DNA from: Oasisia sp. SBJ-2009 | Lineage: Eukaryota > Annelida > Polychaeta > Sabellida > Siboglinidae | Length of the DNA stretch: 64,000 bases | NCBI GenBank assembly: GCA_964017155.1 | Contig: OZ024867.1 | Coordinates: forward strand, 25,909,226-25,973,225 | Direction: 5' to 3' | Shown here: piece by piece, positions 1 through 10,119 of the stretch | How the letters are laid out: each line of letters starts with the position of its first letter | Position numbering within the stretch: the first letter of the stretch is position 1 | Program-made: the position numbers and the translations under genes | The notes under the pieces: model-generated | The model's input: only the letters and a program-made list of their open reading frames with translations | Database searches by the model: none | What the model was told of the DNA's origin: nothing

Positions 1-518
1 GAGAGGGGAGGTTGGGTGGAGTGGGGAGGTTGGGTGGAGTGGGGAGGTTGGGTGGAGTGGGGAGGTTGGGTGAAGTGGGGAGGTTGGGTGGAGTGGGGAG
101 GTTGGGTGGAGTGGGGATGTTGGGTGTAGTGGGGAGGTTGGGTGGAGTGGGGAGGTTGGGTGGAGTGGGGAGGTTGGGTGGAGTGGGGAGGTTGGGTGGA
201 GTGCGGAGGTTGAATGGAGTGGGGAGGTTGGGTGAAGTGGGGAGGTTGGGTGGAGTGGGGAGATTAAATGGAGGGCGGAGGTTGGGTGAAGTGGGGAGGT
301 TGGGTGGAGTGGGGAGGTTGAATGGAGGGCGGAGGTTGGGTGGAGTGGGGAGGTTGGGTGGAGTGGGGAGGTTGGGTGGAGTGGGGAGGTTGGGTGGAGT
401 GGGGAGGTTGGGTGGAGTGGGGAGGTTGGATGGAGTGGGGAGGTTGGGAGAAGTGGGGAGTTTGGGTGGAGTGAGGAGGTTGCATGGAGTGCGGAGGTTG
501 GGTGAAGTGGGGAGGTTG
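1..518 (+). repeat. 18-bp G-rich minisatellite array 0 (left-truncated by window)
   Basis: About 28.5 copies of GGTTGGGTGGAGTGGGGA end in the constant GGTTG stub at 518. It carries a rare pair of variants near 110-135 (GGGGATG then TGTAGTGG) otherwise seen only in the array at 54777-56573. A TTAAAT variant near 263 recurs in arrays 4 and 5. Its last units (GAGAAG, AGTTTGGG, TTGCATGG, TGCGG, TGAAG) are the 3' ending of arrays that precede several family A LINE copies. Confidence 0.95.
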
Positions 519-1228
519 CGGTACTCACCACACTTGACATCGATCCCAAACAGCTCTCAAACAAGCACTAGCACACGGGGTACAAATACAACTCTGCTAA
601 CTTTGAGGGCCTAAGGGCAGACATGGCAGCTTACGCAGCGATGTTTTTAATGGAAAATCCAACATCTAGAACAACAGAGGAGAACTGGAAATCATTCAAG
701 AGTGCACTACATCAAGCCATCATTAAACACGTTCCAACGACAAAGTCCAAAACTAAACGACACCTGCCCTGGATCACATGGAAAATCAAGTGTGAAATTC
801 GGAAGAAAGACAGGCAGAATCGCAAAGCAAGAAAGTCAAAAAAGCATGAAGACTGGTCAGCCTACCCTATAAAACGGCAACAGTTACAGAAACTATTGAC
901 ATCTGCTCATGATGACTACATCAGAAACGTGATTGGTGCGAGCCTGCTTGACAGAGGAGACCAAAAGAAATGTTGGTCTTTTGTCAAACTCAATAGAACT
1001 GAAAACTTGGGTATCCCTATACTCTCTGATACAAATGGCCTCCACATTACAAATCAAGCCAAGGCAGAGGCTTTAGACACGCACTTTGTGTCAGTGTTCA
1101 CCAGTGATCATGGTAAACACTTGCCTGACAAAGGACTGTCTCCCTACCATGATATGGGCATCATACAGTTCACACAACCCGGAATTTAAATTTTACTAAA
1201 GAACATTGACCAAACGAAAGCCCCTTAC
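519..1228 (+). mobile_element. LINE remnant copy 1, ORF2 endonuclease-RT linker (family A), broken
   Basis: This is a piece of a non-LTR retrotransposon ORF2. The frame reads VLTTLDIDPK at 521-550, then the linker, and ends at TAA 1187-1189. Numbering codons from 578, it has a basic stretch at 50-90 (TKSKTKRHLPWIT, IRKKDR, RKARKSKK), WSFVK at 133-137 and ITNQAKAEALDTHFVSVFT at 157-175. The last is the KAe..n..F.svFt signature that precedes the RT domain in CR1/Jockey/L2-type elements. After the TAA the same frame resumes as LLKNIDQTKAP, the usual RT entry motif, and stops at about 1228. No endonuclease catalytic residues and no RT catalytic YxDD are included, so it cannot be active. This copy also has a TCG-to-TAG nonsense codon at 569-571 and GGG at 578. 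The family name is from memory of the protein class; the clade is uncertain. Confidence 0.8.
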
Positions 1229-1471
1229 AAAAAAGACCAATGGTATACCATTGAATACAATTGAATACCATTCAGCGTCAACGATATTTCAGCAGGACTC
1301 AGTGGTACTTTCAACGGTAATTTATTATGCCATTCAGTACCACTGAACGGTACACAGAATACAAAATATCATTAAAAAAACATTCAGATACCATTCAGAT
1401 ACCATTCAAATACCATTGGCCATTATACCCTAGTACCATTCAATGGTATTTGAATGGTATATTTTTGTAAG
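1229..1471. repeat. AT-rich hairpin segment 1
   Basis: The reference copy of a 243-bp segment rich in ACCATT and AATGGT. It holds a perfect 16-bp palindrome CAATGGTATACCATTG (1238-1253) and an 11-bp inverted pair TCAGTGGTACT/AGTACCACTGA. Three 11-bp steps of CAGATACCATT type follow. A perfect 20-bp stem pairs ATACCATTCAAATACCATTG (1399-1418) with 1441-1460 across a 22-bp loop. No ORF or known element is recognised here. The markers CAACGGTAA and CAGATACC define the form found with family A and B LINE copies. Confidence 0.9.
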
Positions 1472-2448
1472 TGTTGGGTGGAGTGCAGAGGTTGGGTTGA
1501 GTGCGGAGGTTGGGTGGAGTGGGGAGGTTGGGTGGAGTGGGGAGGTTGGGTGGAGTGGGGAGGTTGGGTGGAGTGGGGAGGTTGGATGGAGTGGGGAGGT
1601 TGGGTGGAGTGGGTAGGTTGAATGGAGGGCGGAAGTTGGTTGGAGTGGGGAGGTTGGGTGGAGAGGGGAGGTTGCGTGGAGTGGGGAGGTTGGCTGGAGT
1701 GGGGAGGTTGGGTGGAGTGGGGAGGTTGGGTGGAGTGGGGAGGTTGGGTGGAGTGGGGAGGTTGGGTGGAGTGGGGAGGTTGGGTGGAGTGGGGAGGTTG
1801 GGTGAAGTGGGGAGGTTGGGTGGAGTGGGGAGGTTGGATGGAGTGGGAAGGTTGGGTGAAGTGGGGAGGTTGGGTGGAGTAGGGAGGTTGGCTGGAGCGG
1901 GGAGGTTGGGTGGAGTGGGGAGGTTGGGTGGAGAGGGGAGGTTGGGTGGAGAGGGGAGGTTGGGTGAACTGGGGAGGTTGGGAGAAGTGGGGAGGTTGGG
2001 TGGAGTGGGGAGGTTGGGTGGAGTGGGGAGGTTGGGTGAAGTGGGGAGGTTGGGTGGAGTGGGGAGGTTGAATGGAGGGCGGAGGTTGGGTGGAGTGGGG
2101 AGGTTGGGTGGAGTGGGGAGGTTGGGTGGAGTGGGGAGGTTGGGTGGAGTGGGGAGGTTGGGAGAAGTGGGGAGGTTGGGTGAAGTGGGGAGGTTGGGTG
2201 GAGTAGGGAGGTTGGGTGGAGTGGGGAGGTTGGGTGGAGTGGGGAGATTGGGTGGAGTGGGGAGGTTGGGTGGAGTGCGGAGGTTGAATGGAGGGCGGAG
2301 GTTGGGTGGAGTGGGGAGGTTGGGTGGAGAGGGGAGGTTGGGTGGAGTGGGGAGGTTGGGTGGAGTGGGGAGGTTGGGTGGAGTGGGGAGGTTGGGTGAA
2401 GTGGGGAGGTTGGGTGGAGTGCGGAGGTTGGGTGAAGTGGGGAGGTTG
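1472..2448 (+). repeat. 18-bp minisatellite array 1, 54 repeats
   Basis: Exactly 54 repeats plus the GGTTG stub. It opens with the constant pair TGTTGGGTGGAGTGCAGA and GGTTGGGTTGAGTGCGGA that starts nearly every array. It closes with the common 3' block: AGATT variant, TGCGG, TTGAATGGAGGGCGG, GAGAGG, three consensus units, TGAAG, TGCGG, TGAAG. Confidence 0.95.
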
Positions 2449-3158
2449 CGGTACTCACCACACTTGACATCGATCCCAAACAGCTCTCAAACAAGCACTC
2501 GCACACGGTGTACAAATACAACTGTGCTAACTTTGAGGGCCTAAGGGCAGACATGGCAGCTTACGCAGCGATGTTTTTAATGGAAAATCCAACATCTAGA
2601 ACAACAGAGGAGAACTGGGAATCATTCAAGAGTGCATTACATCAAGCCATCATTAAACACGTTCCAACGACAAAGTCCAAAACTAAACGACACCTGCCCT
2701 GGATCACACGGAACATCAAGTGTGAAATTCGGAAGAAAGACAGGCAGTATCGCAAAGCAAGAAAGTCAAAAAAGCTTGAAGACTGGTCAGCCTACCATAT
2801 AAAACGGCAACAGTTACAGAAACTATTGACATCTGCTAATCATGACTACATCAGAAACGTGATAGCTGCGAGCCTGCTTGACAGAGGAAACCAAAAGAAA
2901 TGTTGGTCTTTTGTCAAACTCAATAGAACTGAAAACTTGGGTATCCCTATACTCTCTGATACAAATGGCCTCCACATTACAAATCAAGCCAAGGCAGAGG
3001 CTTTTGACACGCACTTTGTGTCAGTGTTCACCAGTGATCATGGTAAACACTTGCCTGACAAAGGACTGTCTCCCTACCATGATATGGGCATCATACAGTT
3101 CACACAACCCGGAATTTAAATTTTACTAAAGAACATTGACCAAACGAAAGCCCCTTAC
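2449..3158 (+). mobile_element. LINE remnant copy 2 (family B)
   Basis: Uninterrupted frame from the array junction to TAA 3117-3119, with the first conventional position at the GTG at 2508, which is not a convincing eukaryotic start. Family B markers (numbered from that codon) are C6, R68-N69, Y81, L90, H97, H112, A120-A121, N128 and F166. Private changes are K38E and H111N. NIDQTKAP follows the stop as in the other copies. Confidence 0.8.
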
Positions 3159-3401
3159 AAAAAAGACCAATGGTATACCATTGAATACAATTGAATACCA
3201 TTCAGCGTCAACGATATTTCAGCAGGACTCAGTGGTACTTTCAACGGTAATTTATTATGCCATTCAGTACCACTGAACGGTACACAGAATACAAAATATC
3301 ATTAAAAAAACATTCAGATACCATTCAGATACCATTCAAATACCATTGGCCATTATACCCTAGTACCATTCAATGGTATTTGAATGGTATATTTTTGTAA
3401 G
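3159..3401. repeat. AT-rich hairpin segment 2
   Basis: Same as segment 1. The 20-bp stem spans 3329-3390 and is perfect. Confidence 0.9.
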
Positions 3402-3982
3402 TGTTGGGTGGAGTGCAGAGGTTGGGTTGAGTGCGGAGTTTGGGTGGAGTGGGGAGGTTGGGTGGAGTGGGGAGGTTGGGTGGAGTGGGGAGGTTGGGTG
3501 GAGTGGGGAGGTTGGGTGGAGTGGGTAGGTTGAATGGAGGGCGGAAGTTGGTTGGAGTGGGGAGGTTGGGTGGAGAGGGGAGGTTGTGTGGAGTGGGGAG
3601 GTTGGCTGGAGTGGGGAGGTTGGGTGGATTGGGGAGGTTGGGTGGAATGGGGAGGTTGGGAGACGTGGGGAGGTTGGGTGGAGTGGGGAGGTTGGGTGGA
3701 GTGGGGAGGTTGGGTGAAGTGGGGAGGTTGGGTGGAGTGGGGAGGTTGGATGGAGTGGGAAGGTTGGGTGGAGTGGGGAGGTTGGGTGGAGTGGGGAGGT
3801 TGGGTGAAGTGGGGAGGTTGGGTGGAGTGGGGAGGTTGGATGGAGTGGGGAGGTTGGGTGGAGTGGGGAGATTGGGTGGAGTGGGGAGGTTGGGTGGAGT
3901 GCGGAGGTTGAATGGAGGGCGGAGGTTGGGTGAAGTGGGGAGGTTGGGTGGAGTGCGGAGGTTGGGTGAAGTGGGGAGGTTG
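3402..3982 (+). repeat. 18-bp minisatellite array 2, 32 repeats
   Basis: 32 repeats. The third unit begins GTTTGGG rather than GGTTGGG (after TGCGGA, about 3438), a mark shared with arrays 3, 8, 19, 20 and 23. It looks like a deletion derivative of array 8. Confidence 0.95.
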
Positions 3983-4692
3983 CGGTACTCACCACACTTG
4001 ACATCGATCCCAAACAGCTCTCAAACAAGCACTCGCACACGGTGTACAAATACAACTGTGCTAACTTTGAGGGCCTAAGGGCAGACATGGCAGCTTACGC
4101 AGCGATGTTTTTAATGGAAAATCCAACATCTAGAACAACAGAGGAGAACTGGAAATCATTCAAGAGTGCATTACATCAAGCCATCATTAAACACGTTCCA
4201 ACGACAAAGTCCAAAACTAAACGACACCTGCCCTGGATCACACGGAACATCAAGTGTGAAATTCGGAAGAAAGACAGGCAGTATCGCAAAGCAAGAAAGT
4301 CAAAAAAGCTTGAAGACTGGTCAGCCTACCATATAAAACGGCAACAGTTACAGAAACTATTGACATCTGCTCATCATGACTACATCAGAAACGTGATAGC
4401 TGCTAGCCTGCTTGACAGAGGAAACCAAAAGAAATGTTGGTCTTTTGTCAAACTCAATAGAACTGAAAACTTGGGTATCCCTATACTCTCTGATACAAAT
4501 GGCCTCCACATTACAAATCAAGCCAAGGCAGAGGCTTTTGACACGCACTTTGTGTCAGTGTTCACCAGTGATCATGGTAAACACTTGCCTGACAAAGGAC
4601 TGTCTCCCTACCATGATATGGGCATCATACAGTTCACACAACCCGGAATTTAAATTTTACTAAAGAACATTGACCAAACGAAAGCCCCTTAC
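3983..4692 (+). mobile_element. LINE remnant copy 3 (family B)
   Basis: Typical family B copy with an open frame to TAA 4651-4653 and K38 retained. One synonymous-type difference (GCTGCTAGCC) lies near 4402. The RT entry motif follows the stop. Confidence 0.8.
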
Positions 4693-4935
4693 AAAAAAGA
4701 CCAATGGTATACCATTGAATACAATTGAATACCATTCAGCGTCAACGATATTTCAGCAGGACTCAGTGGTACTTTCAACGGTAATTTATTATGCCATTCA
4801 GTACCACTGAACGGTACACAGAATACAAAATATCATTAAAAAAACATTCAGATACCATTCAGATACCATTCAAATACCATTGGCCATTATACCCTAGTAC
4901 CATTCAATGGTATTTGAATGGTATATTTTTGTAAG
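4693..4935. repeat. AT-rich hairpin segment 3
   Basis: Standard form, with a perfect 20-bp stem at 4863-4924. Confidence 0.9.
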
Positions 4936-5264
4936 TGTTGGGTGGAGTGCAGAGGTTGGGTTGAGTGCGGAGTTTGGGTGGAGTGGGGAGGTTGGGTGGA
5001 GTGGGGAGGTTGGGTGGAGTGGGGAGGTTGGGTGGAGTGGGGAGGTTGGGTGGAGTGGGTAGGTTGAATGGAGGGCGGAAGTTGGTTGGAGTGGGGAGGT
5101 TGGGTGGAGAGGGGAGGTTGTGTGGAGTGGGGAGGTTGGCTGGAGTGGGGAGATTGGGTGGAGTGGGGAGGTTGGGTGGAGTGCGGAGGTTGAATGGAGG
5201 GCGGAGGTTGGGTGAAGTGGGGAGGTTGGGTGGAGTGCGGAGGTTGGGTGAAGTGGGGAGGTTG
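4936..5264 (+). repeat. 18-bp minisatellite array 3, 18 repeats (shortest)
   Basis: Only 18 repeats. The 5' part matches array 2 up to the GGCTGG variant near 5138, then jumps straight to the AGATT variant of the 3' block. This is an exact internal deletion of 14 repeats relative to array 2. Confidence 0.95.
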
Positions 5265-5974
5265 CGGTACACACCACACTTGACATCGATCCCAAACAGC
5301 TCTCAAACAAGCACTTGCACACGGTGTACAAATACAACTCTGCTAACTTTGAGGGCCTAAGGGCAGACATGGCAGCTTACGAAGCGATGTTTTTAATGGA
5401 AAATCCAACATCTAGAACAACAGAGGAGAACTGGAAATCATTCAAGAGTGCATTACATCAAGCCATCATTAAACACGTTCCAACGACAAAGTCCAAAACT
5501 AAACGACACCTGCCCTGGATCACATGGAAAATCAAATGTGAAATTCGGAAGAAAGACAGGCATAATCGCAAAGCAAGAAAGTCAAAAAAGCATGAAGACT
5601 GGTCAGCCTACCCTATAAAACGGCAACAGTTACAGAAACTATTGACATCTGCTCATGATGACTACATCAGAAACGTGATTGGTGCGAGCCTGCTTGACAG
5701 AGGAGACCAAAAGAAATGTTGGTCTTTTGTCAAACTCAATAGAACTGAAAACTTGGGTATCCCTATACTCTCTGATACAAATGGCCTCCACATTACAAAT
5801 CAAGCCAAGGCAGAGGCTTTAGACACGCACTTTGTGTCAGTGTTCACCAGTGATCATGGTAAACACTTGCCTGACAAAGGACTGTCTCCCTACCATGATA
5901 TGGGCATCATACAGTTCACACAACCCGGAATTTAAATTTTACTAAAGAACATTGACCAAACGAAAGCCCCTTAC
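5265..5974 (+). mobile_element. LINE remnant copy 4 (family A)
   Basis: Family A markers S6, W68-K69, N81, H90, P97, D112, G120 and D128. Private changes are A20E and Q80H, and GTACAC instead of GTACTC near 5267 (L to H). A TTG at 5315 replaces TCG. TAA at 5933-5935. Confidence 0.8.
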
Positions 5975-6217
5975 AAAAAAGACCAATGGTATACCATTGA
6001 ATACAATTGAATACCATTCAGCGTCAACGATATTTCAGCAGGACTCAGTGGTACTTTCAACGGTAATTTATTATGCCATTCAGTACCACTGAACGGTACA
6101 CAGAATACAAAATATCATTAAAAAAACATTCAGATACCATTCAGATACCATTCAAATACCATTGGCCATTATACCCTAGTACCATTCAATGGTATTTGAA
6201 TGGTATATTTTTGTAAG
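5975..6217. repeat. AT-rich hairpin segment 4
   Basis: Standard form, with a perfect 20-bp stem at 6145-6206. Confidence 0.9.
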
Positions 6218-7248
6218 TGTTGGGTGGAGTGCAGAGGTTGGGTTGAGTGCGGAGGTTGGGTGGAGTGGGGAGGTTGGGTGGAGTGGGGAGGTTGGGTGGA
6301 GTGGGGAGGTTGGGTGGAGTGGGGAGGTTGGATGGAGTGGGGAGGTTGGGTGGAGTGGGGAGGTTGGGTGGAGTGGGGAGGTTGGATGGAGTGGGGAGGT
6401 TGGGTGGAGTGGGGAGGTTGGGTGGAGTGGGGAGGTTGGGTGGAGTGGGGAGGTTGGGTGGAGTGGGGAGGTTGGGTGAAGTGGGGAGGTTGGGTGGAGT
6501 GGGGAGGTTGGATGGAGTGGGAAGGTTGGGTGAAGTGGGGAGGTTGGGTGGAGTAGGGAGGTTGGCTGGAGCGGGGAGGTTGGGTGGAGTGGGGAGGTTG
6601 GGTGGAGAGGGGAGGTTGGGTGGAGAGGGGAGGTTGGGTGAACTGGGGAGGTTGGGAGAAGTGGGGAGGTTGGGTGGAGTGGGGAGGTTGGGTGGAGTGG
6701 GGAGGTTGGGTGAAGTGGGGAGGTTGGGTGGAGTGGGGAGGTTGAATGGAGGGCGGAGGTTGGGTGGAGTGGGGAGGTTGGGTGGAGTGGGGAGGTTGGG
6801 TGGAGTGGGGAGGTTGGGTGGAGTGGGGAGGTTGGGAGAAGTGGGGAGGTTGGGTGAAGTGGGGAGGTTGGGTGGAGTAGGGAGGTTGGGTGGAGTGGGG
6901 AGGTTGGGTGGAGTGCGGAGGTTGAATGGAGGGCGGAGGTTGGGTGGAGTGGGGAGGTTGGGTGGAGAGGGGAGGTTGGGTGGAGTGGGGAGATTAAATG
7001 GAGGGCGGAGGTTGGGTGAAGTGGGGAGGTTGGGTGGAGTGGGGAGGTTGAATGGAGGGCGGAGGTTGGGTGGAGTGGGGAGGTTGGGTGGAGTGGGGAG
7101 GTTGGGTGGAGTGGGGAGGTTGGGTGGAGTGGGGAGGTTGGGTGGAGTGGGGAGGTTGGGTGGAGTGGGGAGGTTGGGAGAAGTGGGGAGTTTGGGTGGA
7201 GTGGGGAGGTTGCATGGAGTGCGGAGGTTGGGTGAAGTGGGGAGGTTG
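6218..7248 (+). repeat. 18-bp minisatellite array 4, 57 repeats
   Basis: 57 repeats. The left part resembles array 1. The right part carries the TTAAAT variant (about 6990) and the AGTTTGGG/TTGCATGG ending of array 0, so it is a chimera of two array types. Confidence 0.95.
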
Positions 7249-7958
7249 CGGTACTCACCACACTTGACATCGATCCCAAACAGCTCTCAAACAAGCACTC
7301 GCACACGGTGTACAAATACAACTCTGCTAACTTTGAGGGCCTAAGGGCAGACTTGGCAGCTTACGCAGCGATGTTTTTAATGGAAAATCCAACATCTAGA
7401 ACAACAGAGGAGAACTGGAAATCATTCAAGAGTGCACTACATCAAGCCATCATTAAACACGTTCCAACGACAAAGTCCAAAACTAAACGACACCTGCCCT
7501 GGATCACATGGAAAATCAAGTGTGAAATTCAGAAGAAAGACAGGCAGAATCGCAAAGCAAGAAAGTCAAAAAAGCATGAAGACTGGTCAGCCTACCCTAT
7601 AACACGGCAACAGTTACAGAAACTATTGACATCTGCTCATGATGACTACATCAGAAACGTGATTGGTGCGAGCCTGCTTGACAGAGGAGACCAAAAGAAA
7701 TGTTGGTCTTTTGTCAAACTCAATAGAACTGAAAACTTGGGTATCCCTATACTATCTGATACAAATGGCCTCCACATTACAAATCAAGCCAAGGCAGAGG
7801 CTTTAGACACGCACTTTGTGTCAGTCTTCACCAGTGATCATGGTAAACACTTGCCTGACAAAGGACTGTCTCCCTACCATGATATGGGCATCATACAGTT
7901 CACACAACCCGGAATTTAAATTTTACTAAAGAACATTGACCAAACGAAAGCCCCTTAC
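7249..7958 (+). mobile_element. LINE remnant copy 5 (family A)
   Basis: Family A with M16L, R75Q and K99T. CAGTCTTCACC near 7825 replaces the usual CAGTGTTC, a state also seen in copies 6 and 27. TAA at 7917-7919. Confidence 0.8.
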
Positions 7959-8190
7959 AAAAAAGACCAATGGTATACCATTGAATACAATTGAATACCA
8001 TTCAGCGTCAACGATATTTCAGCAGGACTCAGTGGTACTTTCAACGGTAATTTATTATGCCATTCAGTACCACTGAACGGTACACAGAATACAAAATATC
8101 ATTAAAAAAACATTCAGATACCATTCAGATACCATTGGCCATTATACCCTAGTACCATTCAATGGTATTTGAATGGTATATTTTTGTAAG
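7959..8190. repeat. AT-rich hairpin segment 5 (11-bp deletion)
   Basis: Lacks exactly one 11-bp CAAATACCATT step. The large stem shrinks from 20 to 9 bp (8129-8137 with 8160-8168). This is the only AT segment with this loss. Confidence 0.9.
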
Positions 8191-9167
8191 TGTTGGGTGG
8201 AGTGCAGAGGTTGGGTTGAGTGCGGAGGTTGGGTGGAGTGGGGAGGTTGGGTGGAGTGGGGAGGTTGGGTGGAGTGGGGAGGTTGGGTGGAGTGGGGAGG
8301 TTGGATGGAGTGGGGAGGTTGGGTGGAGTGGGTAGGTTGAATGGAGGGCAGAAGTTGGTTGGAGTGGGGAAGTTGGTTGGAGTGGGGAGGTTGGGTGGAG
8401 AGGGGAGGTTGCGTGGAGTGGGGAGGTTGGCTGGAGTGGGGAGGTTGGGTGGAGTGGGGAGGTTGGGTGGAGTGGGTAGGTTGAATGGAGGGCGGAAGTT
8501 GGTTGGAGTGGGGAGGTTGGGTGGAGAGGGGAGGTTGCGTGGAGTGGGGAGGTTGGCTGAAGTGGGGAGGTTGGGTGGAGTGGGGAGGTTGGGTGGAATG
8601 GGGAGGTTGGGAGATGTGGGGAGGTTGGGTGGAGTGGGGAGGTTGGGTGGAGTGGGGAGGTTGGGTGAAGTGGGGAGGTTGGGTGGAGTGGGGAGGTTGG
8701 ATGGAGTGGGAAGGTTGGGTGAAGTGGGGAGGTTGGGTGGAGTAGGGAGGTTGGCTGGAGTGGGGAGGTTGGGTGGAGTGGGGAGGTTGGGTGGAGAGGG
8801 GAGGTTGGGTGAACTGGGGAGGTTGGGAGAAGTGGGGAGGATGGGTGGAGTGGGGAGGTTGGGTGGAGTGGGGAGGTTGGGTGAAGTGGGGAGGTTGGGT
8901 GGACTGGGGAGATTAAATGGAGGGCGGAGGTTGGGTGAAGTGGGGAGGTTGGGTGGAGTGGGGAGGTTGAATGGAGGGCGGAGGTTGGGTGGAGTGGGGA
9001 GGTTGGGTGGAGTGGGGAGGTTGGGTGGAGTGGGGAGGTTGGGTGGAGTGGGGAGGTTGGGTGGAGTGGGGAGGTTGGGTGGAGTGGGGAGGTTGGGAGA
9101 AGTGGGGAGTTTGGGTGGAGTGGGGAGGTTGCATGGAGTGCGGAGGTTGTGTGAAGTGGGGAGGTTG
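8191..9167 (+). repeat. 18-bp minisatellite array 5, 54 repeats
   Basis: 54 repeats. It contains a repeated block TTGAATGGAGGGC.GA - TTGGTTGG - GAGAGG - TTGCGTGG - TTGGC (about 8336 and 8480) and ends like arrays 0 and 4, but with a private TTGTGTGAAG near 9147. Confidence 0.95.
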
Positions 9168-9877
9168 CGGTACTCACCACACTTGACATCGATCCCAAAC
9201 AGCTCTCAAACAAGCACTCGCACACGGTGTACAAATACAACTCTGCTAACTTTGAGGGCCTAAGGGCAGACATGGCAGCTTACGCAGCGATGTTTTTAAT
9301 GGAAAATCCAACATCTAGAACAACAGAGGAGAACTGGAAATCATTCAAGAGTGCACTACATCAAGCCATCATTAAACACGTTCCAACGACAAAGTCCAAA
9401 ACTAAACGACACCTGCCCTGGATCACATGGAAAATCAAGTGTGAAATTCGGAAGAAAGACAGGCAGAATCGCAAAGCAAGAAAGTCAAAAAAGCATGAAG
9501 ACTGGTCAGCCTACCCTACAACACGGCAACAGTTACAGAAACTATTGACATCTGCTCATGATGACTACATCAGAAACGTGATTGGTGCGAGCCTGCTTGA
9601 CAGAGGAGACCAAAAGAAATGTTGGTCTTTTGTCAAACTCAATAGAACTGAAAACTTGGGTATCCCTATACTCTCTGATACAAATGGCCTCCACATTACA
9701 AATCAAGCCAAGGCAGAGTCTTTAGACACGCACTTTGTGTCAGTCTTCACCAGTGATGATGGTAAACACTTGCCTGACAAAGGACTGTCTCCCTACCATG
9801 ATATGGGCATCATACAGTTCACACAACCCGGAATTTAAATTTTACTAAAGAACATTGACCAAACGAAAGCCCCTTAC
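9168..9877 (+). mobile_element. LINE remnant copy 6 (family A)
   Basis: Family A with I98T, K99T, A165S and H178D. The AGAGTCTTTAG, CAGTCTTC and GTGATGATGG states near 9715-9760 are shared with the degenerate copy 27, so they may be ancestral. TAA at 9836-9838. Confidence 0.8.
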
Positions 9878-10119
9878 AAAAAAGACCAATGGTATACCAT
9901 TGAATACAATTGAATACCATTCAGCGTCAACGATATTTCAGCAGGACTCAGTGGTACTTTCAACGGTAATTTATTATGCCATTCAGTACCACTGAACGGT
10001 ACACAGAATACAAAATATCATTAAAAAACTTTCAGATACCATTCAGATACCATTCAAATACCATTGGCCATTATACCCTAGTACCATTCAATGGTATTTG
10101 AATGGTATATTTTTGTAAG
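9878..10119. repeat. AT-rich hairpin segment 6
   Basis: One base shorter than standard (TTAAAAAACTTTC near 10021). The 20-bp stem at 10047-10108 is intact. Confidence 0.9.

Noticed and set aside
1..518. Telomeric repeat
   Set aside because: The G-rich 18-mer is not a TTAGGG-type or other known telomere unit, and it is interspersed with LINE and AT segments.
1399..1460. Helitron 3' end (hairpin plus CTAG before T)
   Set aside because: CTAGT lies in the loop and not after the hairpin, the stem is longer than usual, and no Rep/helicase or 5' TC end is seen.
1229..1471. CRISPR array or bacterial direct repeats
   Set aside because: Repeats are contiguous or of 11 and 18 bp with no unique spacers, no cas genes, and a retrotransposon context.
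2823..3014. 63-codon minus-strand frame repeated in family B copies
   Set aside because: Antisense shadow of the LINE linker, present only where family B substitutions remove a stop.
2508..3119. 203-codon LINE frame as a functional gene
   Set aside because: The apparent start is GTG inside continuous LINE coding sequence, the frame ends at a shared nonsense codon before the RT motif, and no catalytic domain is present.
8155..8190. Rho-independent-type terminator (hairpin followed by TATATTTTTG)
   Set aside because: Eukaryotic satellite context, the stem is AT-rich, and there is no upstream gene to terminate.
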